Of a stretch of DNA of 64,000 nt, positions 49,662-58,346 are shown piece after piece (position 1 is the stretch's first letter; the number at the start of each line of letters is the position of its first letter). The DNA is taken from positions 9,025 through 73,024 of the forward strand of contig CAADVD010000025.1 of NCBI GenBank assembly GCA_900752435.1. The letters are read 5' to 3'. The DNA is from Oscillospiraceae bacterium. Lineage in GTDB: Bacteria > Bacillota > Clostridia > Oscillospirales > Ruminococcaceae. The translations under genes were made by a program, and so were the position numbers. Under the pieces are notes generated by a model. The model had not been told where the DNA came from. It was given only the letters and a program-made list of their open reading frames with translations, and searched no databases.

Positions 49662-51449
49662 CTATCTCTTGTAAATGGCGTCGAAGCGGCATTTTTCAAT
49701 GCAAGCACCGCACTTGACGCATTTATTTCTATCAATGACGTGTGCATTCTTGACCACACCGCTGATGGCTCCTGCCGGGCAAGCGCGTGCGCACAGCGTA
49801 CAGCCCTTGCACTTCGCCGGATCGATGTTGTAGGTCACCAAACCTTTGCACACACCGGCCGGACAAATCTTATCCACAATATGCGCCTCATACTCGTCGC
49901 GGAAGTAGCGCAATGTGGAAAGCACCGGATTCGGCGCCGTCTGTCCCAGACCGCAGAGGGAGTTTTCCTTGATGAAGTAGCACAGCTTTTCCAGCCTATC
50001 GAGATCCTCCATCGTCGCCTTGCCCTTGGAAATCTTGTCGAGTATCTCATACATGCGCTTGGTTCCCACACGGCACGGCGTACATTTACCGCAGGATTCA
50101 TCCACTGTGAATTCGAGGAAGAATTTTGCGATGTCCACCATACAGGTATCTTCATCCATGACAATCAAACCGCCCGAACCCATCATCGAGCCAATGGCAA
50201 TCAAATTGTCGTAATCAATTTCCGTATCAATCAAGCTTGCCGGAATACAGCCTCCTGAAGGGCCGCCGGTCTGCGCCGCTTTGAATTTTTTGCCGTTCGG
50301 GATACCGCCGCCGATTTCTTCCACAATCGTGCGCAGTGTTGTTCCCATCGGCACTTCCACCAGACCGGTGTTGTTGATTTTACCGCCCAGCGCGAACACC
50401 TTTGTGCCCTTGGACTTTTCCGTTCCCATCGCCTTGAACCAATCCGAACCGTTCAGGATAATCTGCGGCACGTTTGCATACGTCTCCACGTTGTTTAAAA
50501 TGGTCGGCTTTTGGAACAAGCCCTTCACAGCCGGGAACGGCGGTCTCGGTCTCGGCTCACCGCGATGTCCTTCAATGGAAGTCATCAGCGCCGTTTCCTC
50601 ACCGCAGACAAATGCCCCTGCGCCCAACCGAATATCCAAATCAAAATCAAATCCGGAATCGAAAATATTTTTGCCCAGCAAACCGTATTCTTTCGCCTGC
50701 TGAATCGCAATGCTCAAACGCTTCACCGCAATCGGATACTCCGCACGAATGTACACATATCCCTGCGTTGCGCCAATGGCATAACCGGCAATCGCCATCG
50801 CCTCAATCACCACATGCGGGTCGCCCTCCAAAATGGAGCGGTCCATAAATGCCCCCGGGTCGCCCTCGTCGGCGTTGCAGCAAACGTATTTTTGATCGGC
50901 ATCGTTTCCAGCCGCAAATTTCCATTTCAATCCGGTCGGGAAGCCCGCGCCGCCGCGTCCGCGCAATCCGCTGTCCAAAATGGTGTCAATCACCTGCTGC
51001 GGTGTCATTTCGGTGAGTACCTTGCCCAGCGCTTCATAACCGTGGAAGCCAATGTATTCCTCGATGTTTTCCGGGTTGATAACGCCACAGTTGCGCAGTG
51101 CCACACGGTGCTGATTCTTATAGAAGTTCGTTTCATTGAGCGACTTCACATTTGCGCCCTGCACGGTTTCCGAGTAAAGCAAGCGCTTCACAATGCGCCC
51201 TTTGAGCAAATGCTCGCTGACAATTTCTTCAATATCCTGCGGCTTCACCATCGAATAGAAGCTGCCTTCCGGATACACAATCATAATCGGCCCTAATGCA
51301 CACAGGCCAAAACAGCCGGTCTTGACGACTTTCACTTCATCCGCCAAGCCCTGCTTCTGAATTTCCTGTTCCAGTACAGCCACAATCTGCTCGCTTCCGG
51401 AAGACGTACATCCGGTACCGCCGCAGACCAATACATGAGATCGATACAT
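49662..51449 (-). CDS. hydB: NADH-binding flavoprotein subunit of the bifurcating hydrogenase (HydB, NuoF-like)
   Basis: A 595-residue subunit. It has an N-terminal thioredoxin-like [2Fe-2S] domain (C9, C14 and the pair in TGCFGLCALGP), a NuoF core with FMN/NADH motifs GRGGAGFPTGLKW and CCNADEGDPGAFMDR, a [4Fe-4S] site SCGKCTPCRVGTKRM with a fourth cysteine in SLCGLGQ, and a C-terminal double [4Fe-4S] ferredoxin (CKGCTLCARACPAG and CVKCGACIEKCRFDA). This domain order is that of bifurcating HydB. It lies 15 bp before hydA. Confidence 0.96.
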   Translation of the reverse strand: MYRSHVLVCGGTGCTSSGSEQIVAVLEQEIQKQGLADEVKVVKTGCFGLCALGPIMIVYPEGSFYSMVKPQDIEEIVSEHLLKGRIVKRLLYSETVQGANVKSLNETNFYKNQHRVALRNCGVINPENIEEYIGFHGYEALGKVLTEMTPQQVIDTILDSGLRGRGGAGFPTGLKWKFAAGNDADQKYVCCNADEGDPGAFMDRSILEGDPHVVIEAMAIAGYAIGATQGYVYIRAEYPIAVKRLSIAIQQAKEYGLLGKNIFDSGFDFDLDIRLGAGAFVCGEETALMTSIEGHRGEPRPRPPFPAVKGLFQKPTILNNVETYANVPQIILNGSDWFKAMGTEKSKGTKVFALGGKINNTGLVEVPMGTTLRTIVEEIGGGIPNGKKFKAAQTGGPSGGCIPASLIDTEIDYDNLIAIGSMMGSGGLIVMDEDTCMVDIAKFFLEFTVDESCGKCTPCRVGTKRMYEILDKISKGKATMEDLDRLEKLCYFIKENSLCGLGQTAPNPVLSTLRYFRDEYEAHIVDKICPAGVCKGLVTYNIDPAKCKGCTLCARACPAGAISGVVKNAHVIDRNKCVKCGACIEKCRFDAIYKR

Positions 51450-51464
51450 CGTTTTTCCTCCTCC

Positions 51465-51836
51465 CTATAAGCCCAATGCGCCAATGGTGTATTCACTCAC
51501 CACATTGCCGTTGACCAAATGGTCGGAAACGACCTTAGCCACTTTATCGGGAGTCATCTTCACATAAGTGGTTTTGGCGCCGTCCGGCGTAAACACTTCC
51601 ACCACCGGTTCGTACTGACAAATACCGATACAGCCGGTCTGGGTCACCGTCACATTGCCAAGATTGCGTTTTGCCACTTCTTCTGTAAACGCCGTCAGCA
51701 CCGGTCTTGCACCAGCCGCAATGCCGCAGGTTGCCATGCCCACGACCACGCGGATGTTGTCGCCGTCGCTCTCTCTCACGTTGACTGCACTTTGCATTTT
51801 ATCACGGATTGCCTTCAATTCCGCTAAACTTTTCAT
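51465..51836 (-). CDS. Thioredoxin-like [2Fe-2S] ferredoxin
   Basis: A 123-residue protein with a thioredoxin-like ferredoxin fold; cluster cysteines are in VGMATCGIAAGA (with one cysteine only) and QTGCIGICQYEP. Such a protein commonly occurs between the kinase-like gene and hydB in clostridial hyd operons. It may pass electrons within or to the HydABC complex. The first half-site has fewer cysteines than the classical C-x4-C form. Confidence 0.85.
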   Translation of the reverse strand: MKSLAELKAIRDKMQSAVNVRESDGDNIRVVVGMATCGIAAGARPVLTAFTEEVAKRNLGNVTVTQTGCIGICQYEPVVEVFTPDGAKTTYVKMTPDKVAKVVSDHLVNGNVVSEYTIGALGL

Positions 51837-51876
51837 TTCTCAAACACCGCCATTTCTTTTTCTTAAACGAAACGCC

Positions 51877-52455
51877 TTATTTCTCTTCAACTGTCGGAAG
51901 CGATTGTGTGTGTTCCGCTTCCACCTGCCTTGTATTTTCCTCCACGAACTCCCGCACAAAAGCGAGCACCTCCGGAGAATTGACCGCCACACCGGCCAAA
52001 ATCTCTTTCACCTCACGGGTATCCAAACAAAAGCTGTGTCCGTCCACCGTATAGGTATAGACAAAATCCATGTCCGCATTGACGCTGATCAGTGTCGCCA
52101 TGGTCGAAGCCATATCACCCAGCGGCATCAAATCGATGTGATCGAGCACATACACGGCGCACACCGTCGTACCTTTGCCCACCCGACTGGTAATTGCAAA
52201 CGAACCGCCGGTCATTTCGGCCGACATCTTAAACAGCGGTACACCCAACCCGACCGGTCTGGTCGTCCTTGTCGTAAAAAACGGGTTTTCCACCCGTTTG
52301 ACCTGTTCTTCCGTCATACCACAGCCATCATCGCGAATGGTGATGGTCATGCGGTTCTCCGCCGTCTGTTTGTCCACCGCAATCTCCACCAGCGAAGCGC
52401 CCGCCCGAATGGAATTCTGCACAATATCCAGAATGTTCAGCGACAGCTCCTGCAT
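51877..52455 (-). CDS. GHKL ATPase-domain protein of the hyd operon
   Basis: A 192-residue protein with a GHKL/HATPase domain: N box LNILDIVQNSIRAGA, DDGCGMT (G1), VGLGVPLFK (G2) and GKGTTVC. There is no histidine phosphoacceptor, HAMP or membrane segment. It resembles SpoIIAB-type protein kinases more than sensor kinases. It lies between hydC and the ferredoxin gene, and a second such protein is encoded in the divergent operon. A role in signalling hydrogenase status is inferred. Confidence 0.85.
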   Translation of the reverse strand: MQELSLNILDIVQNSIRAGASLVEIAVDKQTAENRMTITIRDDGCGMTEEQVKRVENPFFTTRTTRPVGLGVPLFKMSAEMTGGSFAITSRVGKGTTVCAVYVLDHIDLMPLGDMASTMATLISVNADMDFVYTYTVDGHSFCLDTREVKEILAGVAVNSPEVLAFVREFVEENTRQVEAEHTQSLPTVEEK

Positions 52456-52494
52456 CGGCTTCTCCCTCCTGCATTCCAGTCAAACCAGCTTCTA

Positions 52495-52986
52495 TTAATA
52501 CTTCGCCAGAATGTCGTCTACATCGTCTTTTGTCAGCTTGCCGTACACCTCGTCGTTGATGGTCATAACCGGCGCCAATCCGCACGCGCCGATGCAGCGG
52601 CACGCCTCCAGCGAGAACTTGCCGTCCGGCGTACACTCGCCGCTCTTGATGCCCAGCTTCTGCGTCAGCTTGTCGAACACATCGCCTGCACCTTTGACGT
52701 AGCACGCCGTTCCCAGGCAAACGGAAATTTTATACTGTCCTTTCGGATACAGCGAAAACTGGGAATAAAACGTCACCACGCCATAAACCTCAGCCAGCGA
52801 AACGCCCAACCCCTCCGCAATCATCGTCTGTACCTCAATGGGCAGATAACCGTAAATGTCCTGCGCCTGCTGGAGCACCGGCATCAACGCACCTTTTTCG
52901 TCCTTGTATTTCTGGATAATTTGCTGCAATTGTTCTTCCTGCTGCGGCGTGCCGGAAAACGGCACTGCCTGCTTCTTTGTTGCCAT
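52495..52986 (-). CDS. hydC: Hydrogenase gamma subunit HydC (NuoE-like)
   Basis: A 163-residue thioredoxin-fold [2Fe-2S] protein homologous to NuoE. Cluster cysteines are in VCLGTACYVKGA (C-x4-C) and CRCIGACGLAP. The N-terminal helical part containing LMPVLQQAQDIYGYLP is typical. It is the first gene of the minus-strand hydrogenase operon. Confidence 0.95.
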   Translation of the reverse strand: MATKKQAVPFSGTPQQEEQLQQIIQKYKDEKGALMPVLQQAQDIYGYLPIEVQTMIAEGLGVSLAEVYGVVTFYSQFSLYPKGQYKISVCLGTACYVKGAGDVFDKLTQKLGIKSGECTPDGKFSLEACRCIGACGLAPVMTINDEVYGKLTKDDVDDILAKY

Positions 52987-53259
52987 ACCAAAGCCTCCTT
53001 CTCAATAGAAAACCTCCGGCTTTGCCTAATCCACCGGAGAGAATCAAACCACACACTTTCTAACAAAGCCGTTCCGGCCTGATTTTTTCTGAACCCAAAG
53101 ATTGTCAAAAATCAGACAATAGATTCCAAAGTTCTCAATTCCAAAACATTATATCATTTTCGGCTTATAATATCTATGGAGTTTTGGTGAAAGTTATTGT
53201 AAAATTTTTGTGTATATTAAATAAATAATATGAACAAATTTATTTTTATCCCGAACCGA

Positions 53260-53289
53260 TTGCCTTTTTTTGCTTTGCAGTGCTATAAT
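53260..53289 (+). promoter_or_regulatory. Promoter of the DRTGG-HydS-PHP operon
   Basis: TTGCCT (53260-53265) and TATAAT (53284-53289) separated by 18 bp, about 107 bp upstream of the first start codon. The 409-bp divergent region 52987-53395 also holds an AT-rich stretch (53190-53250) between the two operons and minus-strand -10-like sequences near 53148; I do not see a convincing Rex operator. Confidence 0.65.
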
Positions 53290-53395
53290 GCAGCTAGACC
53301 CTATGATTTCGGCGGAGATGGTTCTGCCGGAACCTCAAAAAACGACCTCATTCATATACATCCCCTACCACCCCGTTTCGGATAGGAGGCTCCCT

Positions 53396-53743
53396 ATGAC
53401 CATTCAAGACGTAAAAACAATCTTAAACTGCGCCGTTTTCTGCGGCGAAGACGACTTGTCACAAGAAATTCACACCGCCTGCGGCTCCGATATGATGAGC
53501 GATGTGCTTGCTTACGTCAAAGATCAATCCATTCTACTGACCGGCTTGGTCAATCCCCAGGTTGTCCGTACAGCCGATATGATGGATATGCTGTGCATTG
53601 TTTTTGTGCGCGGCAAAACGCCGGACGAGGACATGATTGCCTTGGCTAAACAGCGCGGCATCGTGCTGATGAACACCGAACTGCGCATGTTCACCGCCTG
53701 CGGCCGTCTGTGGGAACACGGGCTGCGCGGAGAAGCCCGTTAA
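53396..53743 (+). CDS. DRTGG-domain protein (first copy)
   Basis: A 115-residue single-domain protein resembling the DRTGG domain found next to CBS or phosphotransacetylase modules: MTIQDVKTILNCAVFCGE, then NPQVVRTADMMDMLCIVFVRGKTPDEDMIALAKQRGI. The ATG at 53396 has GGAGG eight bases upstream. A second copy lies at 55605. DRTGG proteins are often encoded next to clostridial hydrogenases; their ligand is unknown. Confidence 0.75.
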   Translation: MTIQDVKTILNCAVFCGEDDLSQEIHTACGSDMMSDVLAYVKDQSILLTGLVNPQVVRTADMMDMLCIVFVRGKTPDEDMIALAKQRGIVLMNTELRMFTACGRLWEHGLRGEAR

Positions 53744-53787
53744 TCAAACGAATCCGAACTTTTTATAAGGAAGAGAAGAGGAACCCC

Positions 53788-54213
53788 ATGGACAACACCA
53801 TCAAACTGCATTACGACGTGGACGGCGAAGATTTTACACGTGCCGGCGAAGCCTCTGCGGACGTCAAAAAGACCCTGCGCAAGCTGGGCGTTTCGCCGAC
53901 CGTCATCCGCAAGGTCGCCATCGCGCTGTATGAGGGCGAAATCAACATGGTCATCCACGCCGAGGGCGGTGTCATTGATGTGGAAATCAGCCCCTCCAAA
54001 ATTGACATGACATTAACAGACCGCGGCAAAGGCATTGCCAACATCGAGCAAGCCATGTGCGAGGGCTTTTCCACCGCGCCGGACGAAGTGCGCTCACTGG
54101 GCTTCGGCGCAGGCATGGGACTGCCCAATATGAAAAAATGCACCGACAATATGCGCATCGAATCCACTGTCGGCGTAGGCACCACCGTCTACATGACCGT
54201 CTTAGTCCGCTAA
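53788..54213 (+). CDS. Anti-sigma/RsbW-type GHKL protein kinase
   Basis: A 141-residue soluble HATPase of the RsbW/SpoIIAB group. The N box VAIALYEGEINMVIHA, LTDRGKGI and GFGAGMGLPNMKKC are conserved. Such proteins phosphorylate anti-sigma antagonists or act as switch kinases. No partner STAS protein or sigma factor is adjacent; its neighbours are a DRTGG protein and the HydS-like protein, so those may be its partners. Confidence 0.85.
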   Translation: MDNTIKLHYDVDGEDFTRAGEASADVKKTLRKLGVSPTVIRKVAIALYEGEINMVIHAEGGVIDVEISPSKIDMTLTDRGKGIANIEQAMCEGFSTAPDEVRSLGFGAGMGLPNMKKCTDNMRIESTVGVGTTVYMTVLVR

Positions 54214-54276
54214 CCCCGTTGCACTCAAGCGTATCGGCGCATGTTTTTGACTACAACAGCAAAGGAGGTCTTTGCT

Positions 54277-55608
54277 TTGAACCAACAATCGTATTTTCAT
54301 TCCGTTACCTTGGATCGCGACAAATGCAAGGGCTGCATCAACTGCATCAAGCGCTGTCCAACCGAGGCCATCCGTGTGCGCGACGGCAAAGCCAAAATCA
54401 TCAAGGAACGCTGCATCGACTGCGGCGAATGCATCCGCGTTTGTCCGCACCATGCCAAAAAAGCGACGTTTGACCCACTCTCCATGCTGGACCAATTCCG
54501 CTACACCATCGCACTTCCGGCCCCTACCTTATATGGACAGTTCAACAATCTTGATGACGTGGATATCGTATTGAACGCCCTGCTGGCACTGGGCTTTGAC
54601 GAAGTTTACGAAGTATCCAAGGCCGCCGAGCTGGTCAGCGATGCCACGCGCAAACTGCTCAAGTCCAACACCATCCCCAAACCGATCATCAGCTCCGCCT
54701 GTCCGGCCGTCACCCGCCTGATTCGCGTGCGCTTTCCCAGTCTGATTGAAAACGTTCTGCCGCTCCATGCCCCAGTGGAGGTGGCCGCCCGTTTGGCGAA
54801 AGAAGAAGCCATGCGCAAAACCGGTCTGCCGCGCGAGGACATCGGCGCTATTTTCATCTCTCCCTGTCCGGCTAAGGTCACCGCCGCCAAAATGCCGCTG
54901 GGTACGGAACAGAGCGAAATTTCCGCCGTGTTCGCCATCAGCGAGGTGTACCCCAAGCTGCTCAAGCACATGAAGGAATCCCCGCGTGAAAACCTGTGCT
55001 CCTCCGGCAAAATCGGCGTGTCGTGGGCAACCAGCACCGGTGAAGCCGCCGCCCTGCTCAACGACAACTACCTCGCCGCAGACGGCATCGAAAACGTCAT
55101 CCGCGTGCTGGAGGATTTGGAGGATGAAAAGTTTTCCAACCTCGACTTCATTGAACTCAACGCCTGCAACGGCGGCTGTGTGGGCGGCGTGCTCACCGTC
55201 GAAAATCCCTATGTTGCCCGCACCAAGCTCAAACGCCTGCGCAAGTATCTGCCCGTGTCGCTCAACCATCTGGATGCCATCCCCGACTCGATGAACTGGG
55301 ATGTGGATTTGCAGTATACCCCCGTTATGAAGCTCGACGCGGACTTTCAGGTGGCACTCAACAAAATGAGCGAAATGGAACGGCTGGAAAGCCTGCTGCC
55401 TGGACTGGACTGCGGCTCCTGCGGTGCGCCAAGCTGCAAGGCGCTCGCGGAAGACGTTGTGCGCGGCTTCGGCTCTATGGACGACTGCATTTTCAAATTC
55501 CGCGAAAACATCGCGTCACTCATTGACAATGTTCAAAAACTCGAAGAACTGATTCCGAAATCATTCCTAACCCACGAAGAATCCCAAACGAAGGAGGACA
55601 CCAAATGA
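54277..55608 (+). CDS. HydS-like sensory [FeFe]-hydrogenase homologue
   Basis: A 443-residue iron-sulfur protein. Two [4Fe-4S] clusters at the N-terminus (C17/20/23/27 and C46/49/52/56) precede an H-cluster-like domain with SSACPAV (C142), SPCPAK (C197) and NACNGGCVGG (C297, C301); the proton-transfer cysteine beside C142 is alanine. A C-terminal cysteine-rich domain (LDCGSCGAPSC with a further cysteine downstream, about 375-415) follows. This is the pattern of putative sensory hydrogenases (HydS), without a PAS domain. The TTG start at 54277 has AAAGGAGG seven bases upstream; an ATG at 54241 lacks one. Confidence 0.85.
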   Translation: MNQQSYFHSVTLDRDKCKGCINCIKRCPTEAIRVRDGKAKIIKERCIDCGECIRVCPHHAKKATFDPLSMLDQFRYTIALPAPTLYGQFNNLDDVDIVLNALLALGFDEVYEVSKAAELVSDATRKLLKSNTIPKPIISSACPAVTRLIRVRFPSLIENVLPLHAPVEVAARLAKEEAMRKTGLPREDIGAIFISPCPAKVTAAKMPLGTEQSEISAVFAISEVYPKLLKHMKESPRENLCSSGKIGVSWATSTGEAAALLNDNYLAADGIENVIRVLEDLEDEKFSNLDFIELNACNGGCVGGVLTVENPYVARTKLKRLRKYLPVSLNHLDAIPDSMNWDVDLQYTPVMKLDADFQVALNKMSEMERLESLLPGLDCGSCGAPSCKALAEDVVRGFGSMDDCIFKFRENIASLIDNVQKLEELIPKSFLTHEESQTKEDTK

Positions 55609-55940
55609 CCGCTTTGGAACTGGCAAAAGCCATGCAGCTGACCGTTTTGGTCGAAGGTGACGGCGCACAGCGCGACGTCACCGGCGTTTACTGCTGTGAC
55701 CTGCTGAGCATCGTAATGGGGCGCGCGTCCTCCGGTGACGCATGGATTACGGTTATGAGCAACATCAACGCTGTCGCTGTCGCGGTGCTGTCCGACGTAG
55801 CGTGCATCCTGCTGTCCGAGGGAATGCAGTTTGATGCACAAACACAGCAAAAAGCGGAAGAGCAGGGCGTGTGCGTCCTGCAATCCGACTTACCGACGTT
55901 CACACTCGCGCGCCGAATCGCGGAGCTGGCCGGCTTATGA
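55605..55940 (+). CDS. DRTGG-domain protein (second copy)
   Basis: A 111-residue DRTGG-type protein, paralogous in fold to the one at 53396: VEGDGAQRDVTGVYCCDLLSIVM, then AWITVMSNINAVAVAVLSDVACILLSEG. It overlaps the HydS-like gene by 4 bp (ATGA) and the PHP gene by 4 bp, so the three are translationally coupled. Confidence 0.78.
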   Translation: MTALELAKAMQLTVLVEGDGAQRDVTGVYCCDLLSIVMGRASSGDAWITVMSNINAVAVAVLSDVACILLSEGMQFDAQTQQKAEEQGVCVLQSDLPTFTLARRIAELAGL

Positions 55941-56647
55941 AACTCTACTATGACCTTCACATGCACTCCTGCCTATCCCCCTGCGGTGACGGCGACATGA
56001 CTCCAAACAACATTGCCGGCATGTCCGCGCTCAAGGAACTGGACGTCATTGCATTGTCCGACCACAACACCGCCCGCAACACCAAAGCCCTGCGCGATGC
56101 CGTACTGGACAACGGCTTTGACCTGCTGGTGATTCCTGCCATTGAAGTGTGCACCAGCGAAGAAGTGCACATGCTCTGCCTGTTTGAGGACTTCGGCCAA
56201 TGCGAAGCGTTTGACGAATTTCTCTATTCCCTGCTTCCGCCGATTGCCAACAAACCGGCCATTTTCGGCGAACAGCTCCTGATGGATCGCCGCGACAACG
56301 TGACCGGCACCCTCGACAAGCTCCTGCTCAACGCCGCTTCCCTGAGCATCGACCGGCTGCTGCGAGAACTGCCTGCTTACGGCGGTTTCGCCATTCCGGC
56401 GCATGTGGACCGCCCCTCCTATTCCATTGTGGCAAGCCTGGGCTACATTCCCCCGGATTATGGCTTCCCCTGCATTGAGGTCAAGCATCCGCCGTATGCC
56501 TGTGATTTTTCGGGGCGCGTCATCACCAATTCCGACGCCCATTATTTGCAGGACATTGCAGAACGGGAACACGCCCTTGAGGTGCGTGAACGCAGTATTG
56601 CAAGTGTGCTGGACGCGCTGAAAAGTGCTGTCCATTCAACCGAATAG
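55937..56647 (+). CDS. PHP-domain phosphoesterase
   Basis: A 236-residue PHP-domain protein with metal motifs YDLHMHSCLSPCGDGDMTP, LSDHNTARNTKAL, a glutamate in PAIEVCTSEEVHML, FAIPAHVDRPSY and NSDAHYLQDI. PHP proteins hydrolyse phosphoesters, for example histidinol phosphate or nucleotides. It is the last gene of the sensory operon; association with hydrogenase clusters is common in Clostridia but its substrate is unknown. Confidence 0.87.
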   Translation: MKLYYDLHMHSCLSPCGDGDMTPNNIAGMSALKELDVIALSDHNTARNTKALRDAVLDNGFDLLVIPAIEVCTSEEVHMLCLFEDFGQCEAFDEFLYSLLPPIANKPAIFGEQLLMDRRDNVTGTLDKLLLNAASLSIDRLLRELPAYGGFAIPAHVDRPSYSIVASLGYIPPDYGFPCIEVKHPPYACDFSGRVITNSDAHYLQDIAEREHALEVRERSIASVLDALKSAVHSTE

Positions 56648-56765
56648 ACAAATCATTTCCTGTCTTCCGCTCTCAGCCATCACCAATGCAAAAGCTCCGC
56701 TTGAATTTACCGCTTTGGTTTGTCATAGTCCTGCGTTCATATGCGGAAAAATCGCGTCTGAAATC

Positions 56766-56794
56766 TTGAAAATCCCCAAAATATGCTGTATAAT
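56766..56794 (+). promoter_or_regulatory. Promoter of yebC
   Basis: TTGAAA (56766-56771) and TATAAT (56789-56794) with a 17-bp spacer, 34 bp upstream of the start codon. Confidence 0.75.
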
Positions 56795-56828
56795 AAGAAA
56801 ATGCAATGATTTTAGAAAGGTTGATACG

Positions 56829-57575
56829 ATGTCCGGACATTCAAAGTGGAAAAACATTATGCATAAAAAAGGGAAAACCGATGCCCAGCGCGCCAAGGTT
56901 TTCACCAAAATCGGAAGAGAAATCATGGTTTGCGTCAAAGAAGGCGGAGCGGATCCGGCGGCAAACAGCAAGCTGCGTGATTTGATTGCAAAGGCAAAAC
57001 AGAACAACGTACCAAACGACAACATTGACCGCGTCATCAAAAAGGCGGCGGGCGACGGCGATAAAAACCATTACGAAACCATGGTGTACGAGGGTTACGG
57101 CCCGAACGGCGTGGCCGTCATCGTGGAAGCGCTGACCGACAACAAAAACCGCACGGCCGGTGATGTGCGCCACTATTTTGATAAATTCGGCGGCAATCTG
57201 GGCACAACAGGCTGTGTGTCCTACATGTTTACCACCAAGGGCGTCATCATCTTAGAAAACGACGGCAGTCTCGACGAAGAAAAAGTCATGGAAGACTGCA
57301 TGGAAGCCGGCGTCGAAGATTTTGAGTTCGGCGAAGAAACCGTGGAAATCGACACCGCTCCGAACGACTGCGGCTCGGTTCGCGAATATTTTGAAGGCAA
57401 AGGCTACACCATTGTTTCCTCTGAAGTGGAACAGGTTCCGAGCACGTATACCCAGCTGACCGATCCAGAACACATCCGCAAAATGAATTTGCTGTTGGAT
57501 GCGCTGGAGGATAACGACGACGTACAAAATGTGTTCCATAACTGGGATCAGCCGGAAGACGAAGAAGAAGAATAG
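56829..57575 (+). CDS. yebC: YebC/PmpR-family protein
   Basis: A 248-residue protein of the YebC/TACO1 family with the signature opening MSGHSKWKNIMHKKGKTDAQRAKVFTKI cut here to its key residues MSGHSKW and KIGREI, and YGPNGVAVIVEALTDNKNRTA. Members have been described as transcription regulators or as factors that help ribosomes through proline stretches. The C-terminus is acidic (EDEEEE). AAAGG lies nine bases upstream. Confidence 0.95.
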   Translation: MSGHSKWKNIMHKKGKTDAQRAKVFTKIGREIMVCVKEGGADPAANSKLRDLIAKAKQNNVPNDNIDRVIKKAAGDGDKNHYETMVYEGYGPNGVAVIVEALTDNKNRTAGDVRHYFDKFGGNLGTTGCVSYMFTTKGVIILENDGSLDEEKVMEDCMEAGVEDFEFGEETVEIDTAPNDCGSVREYFEGKGYTIVSSEVEQVPSTYTQLTDPEHIRKMNLLLDALEDNDDVQNVFHNWDQPEDEEEE

Positions 57576-57587
57576 TTACCATGAACA

Positions 57588-57625
57588 AACAGCTCATTTT
57601 CGTGTTGAAAATGAGCTGTTTTCTT
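57588..57625 (+). terminator. Terminator of yebC
   Basis: Stem AACAGCTCATTTTC (57588-57601) with 57607-57620 followed by TTCTT, 12 bp past the stop. Confidence 0.85.
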
Positions 57626-57649
57626 ATTCGCTGTCCATATGTCCTCCTC

Positions 57650-58069
57650 TTAGGAATGGCTCAGCTCATCCGTCATGGCATCCAAAAAAGACTCGACCCA
57701 ACCTCGCAGTTTCGCCGGGACCGGAACACCGCAAAGCGTCAGATTTTTCAGCACACTGACCGCCTCACAAAGGAAAAAGAGCAAACAGAAAAATTCACAT
57801 AGCCCAATTTTTTCTATTCCCAGAAAATCCTCAATGCCGTCTGGAAGCAGTGCCAGCAAATCGATATGCACCAGTTTATCCACAAATGCCAAAGCCAGCG
57901 CACAAACCAACATCGATACCTTGCGAATGGCACCGTCAATTCCGGCGGAACTGTTGAAACGGCGCTCTTTACAAGCGCGCAGTACACCCAAAATCGTATC
58001 CAGTGCAATGCCTGCGGCCATCATCATCATCAAGGTGTTGTGAGCCAATGAGGTAAAATAGGCTTCCAT
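57650..58069 (-). CDS. Phage-type holin (holin-4/TcdE-like family)
   Basis: A 139-residue membrane protein with three hydrophobic segments and the holin-4 pattern: AAGIALDTILGVLRACKERRFNSSAG, then IRKVSMLVCALALAFVDKL and FFLCEAVSVLKNLTLCG. The family includes phage holins and toxin-release proteins such as TcdE. No endolysin, toxin or other phage gene lies nearby, so it is an orphan. AGGAGG precedes the start. It could work in protein release or be a phage remnant. Confidence 0.82.
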   Translation of the reverse strand: MEAYFTSLAHNTLMMMMAAGIALDTILGVLRACKERRFNSSAGIDGAIRKVSMLVCALALAFVDKLVHIDLLALLPDGIEDFLGIEKIGLCEFFCLLFFLCEAVSVLKNLTLCGVPVPAKLRGWVESFLDAMTDELSHS

Positions 58070-58147
58070 TTTGTCACCTCCTTATTATTTTTTACGTTTG
58101 AGAGGATGCTTTCTTAAAAAAGTTCCTTTCACTATCCCCTCATTTTT

Positions 58148-58179
58148 TGCAAAAAGTTGCACGCAAACGTGCAACTTTC
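58148..58179 (-). repeat. Second copy of a 32-nt terminator-like hairpin
   Basis: On the minus strand this matches 10341-10372 in 31 of 32 bases, including the stem AAAGTTGCACG, the T tract and the following GCA. It lies upstream of the holin gene with no gene ending just before it, so it may terminate an unseen transcript or be a leader attenuator for the holin. The surrounding intergenic region 58070-58328 shows nothing else that I can support. Confidence 0.7.
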
Positions 58180-58328
58180 GGATGAGATTTACAAAATGTT
58201 TACATTTCAAGCTCCTTATGATAAGCTCAACTCTTTTTTGATGCGGTGCCGTTGCAGCAAAACACCGAAAAAGATCAATCATCTTCCGCAACTGTATAAC
58301 GCAACCGAAAACTTTAATAATTTGTCAA

Positions 58329-58346
58329 TCTTAAGGAAATCTTTCG
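58329..58346 (+). promoter_or_regulatory. Candidate operator similar to the one at 12536-12555
   Basis: TCTTAAG (58329-58335) and TCTTTCG (58340-58346) form a direct repeat with an 11-bp period immediately before the -35 of the ABC transporter operon. The first unit and its flanks (AATCTTAAG) are identical to those at 12534-12542, and the second unit shares TCTTT. Relative to the -35 the two sites are offset by one helical turn. Confidence 0.5.

Noticed and set aside
53190..53250. Rex operator between the divergent hydrogenase operons
   Set aside because: The region is AT-rich and contains TTGTGTATATTAAATAA, but the half-sites do not fit TTGTTAA-N4-TTAACAA well enough to call.
57650..58069. 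Prophage region around the holin
   Set aside because: No integrase, structural, lysis or attachment-site features are present nearby; only the single holin gene is supported.
58085..58291. Minus-strand open frame upstream of the holin gene
   Set aside because: The 68-codon frame has no ribosome binding site, runs through the repeated hairpin at 58148-58179 and shows no protein-like pattern.
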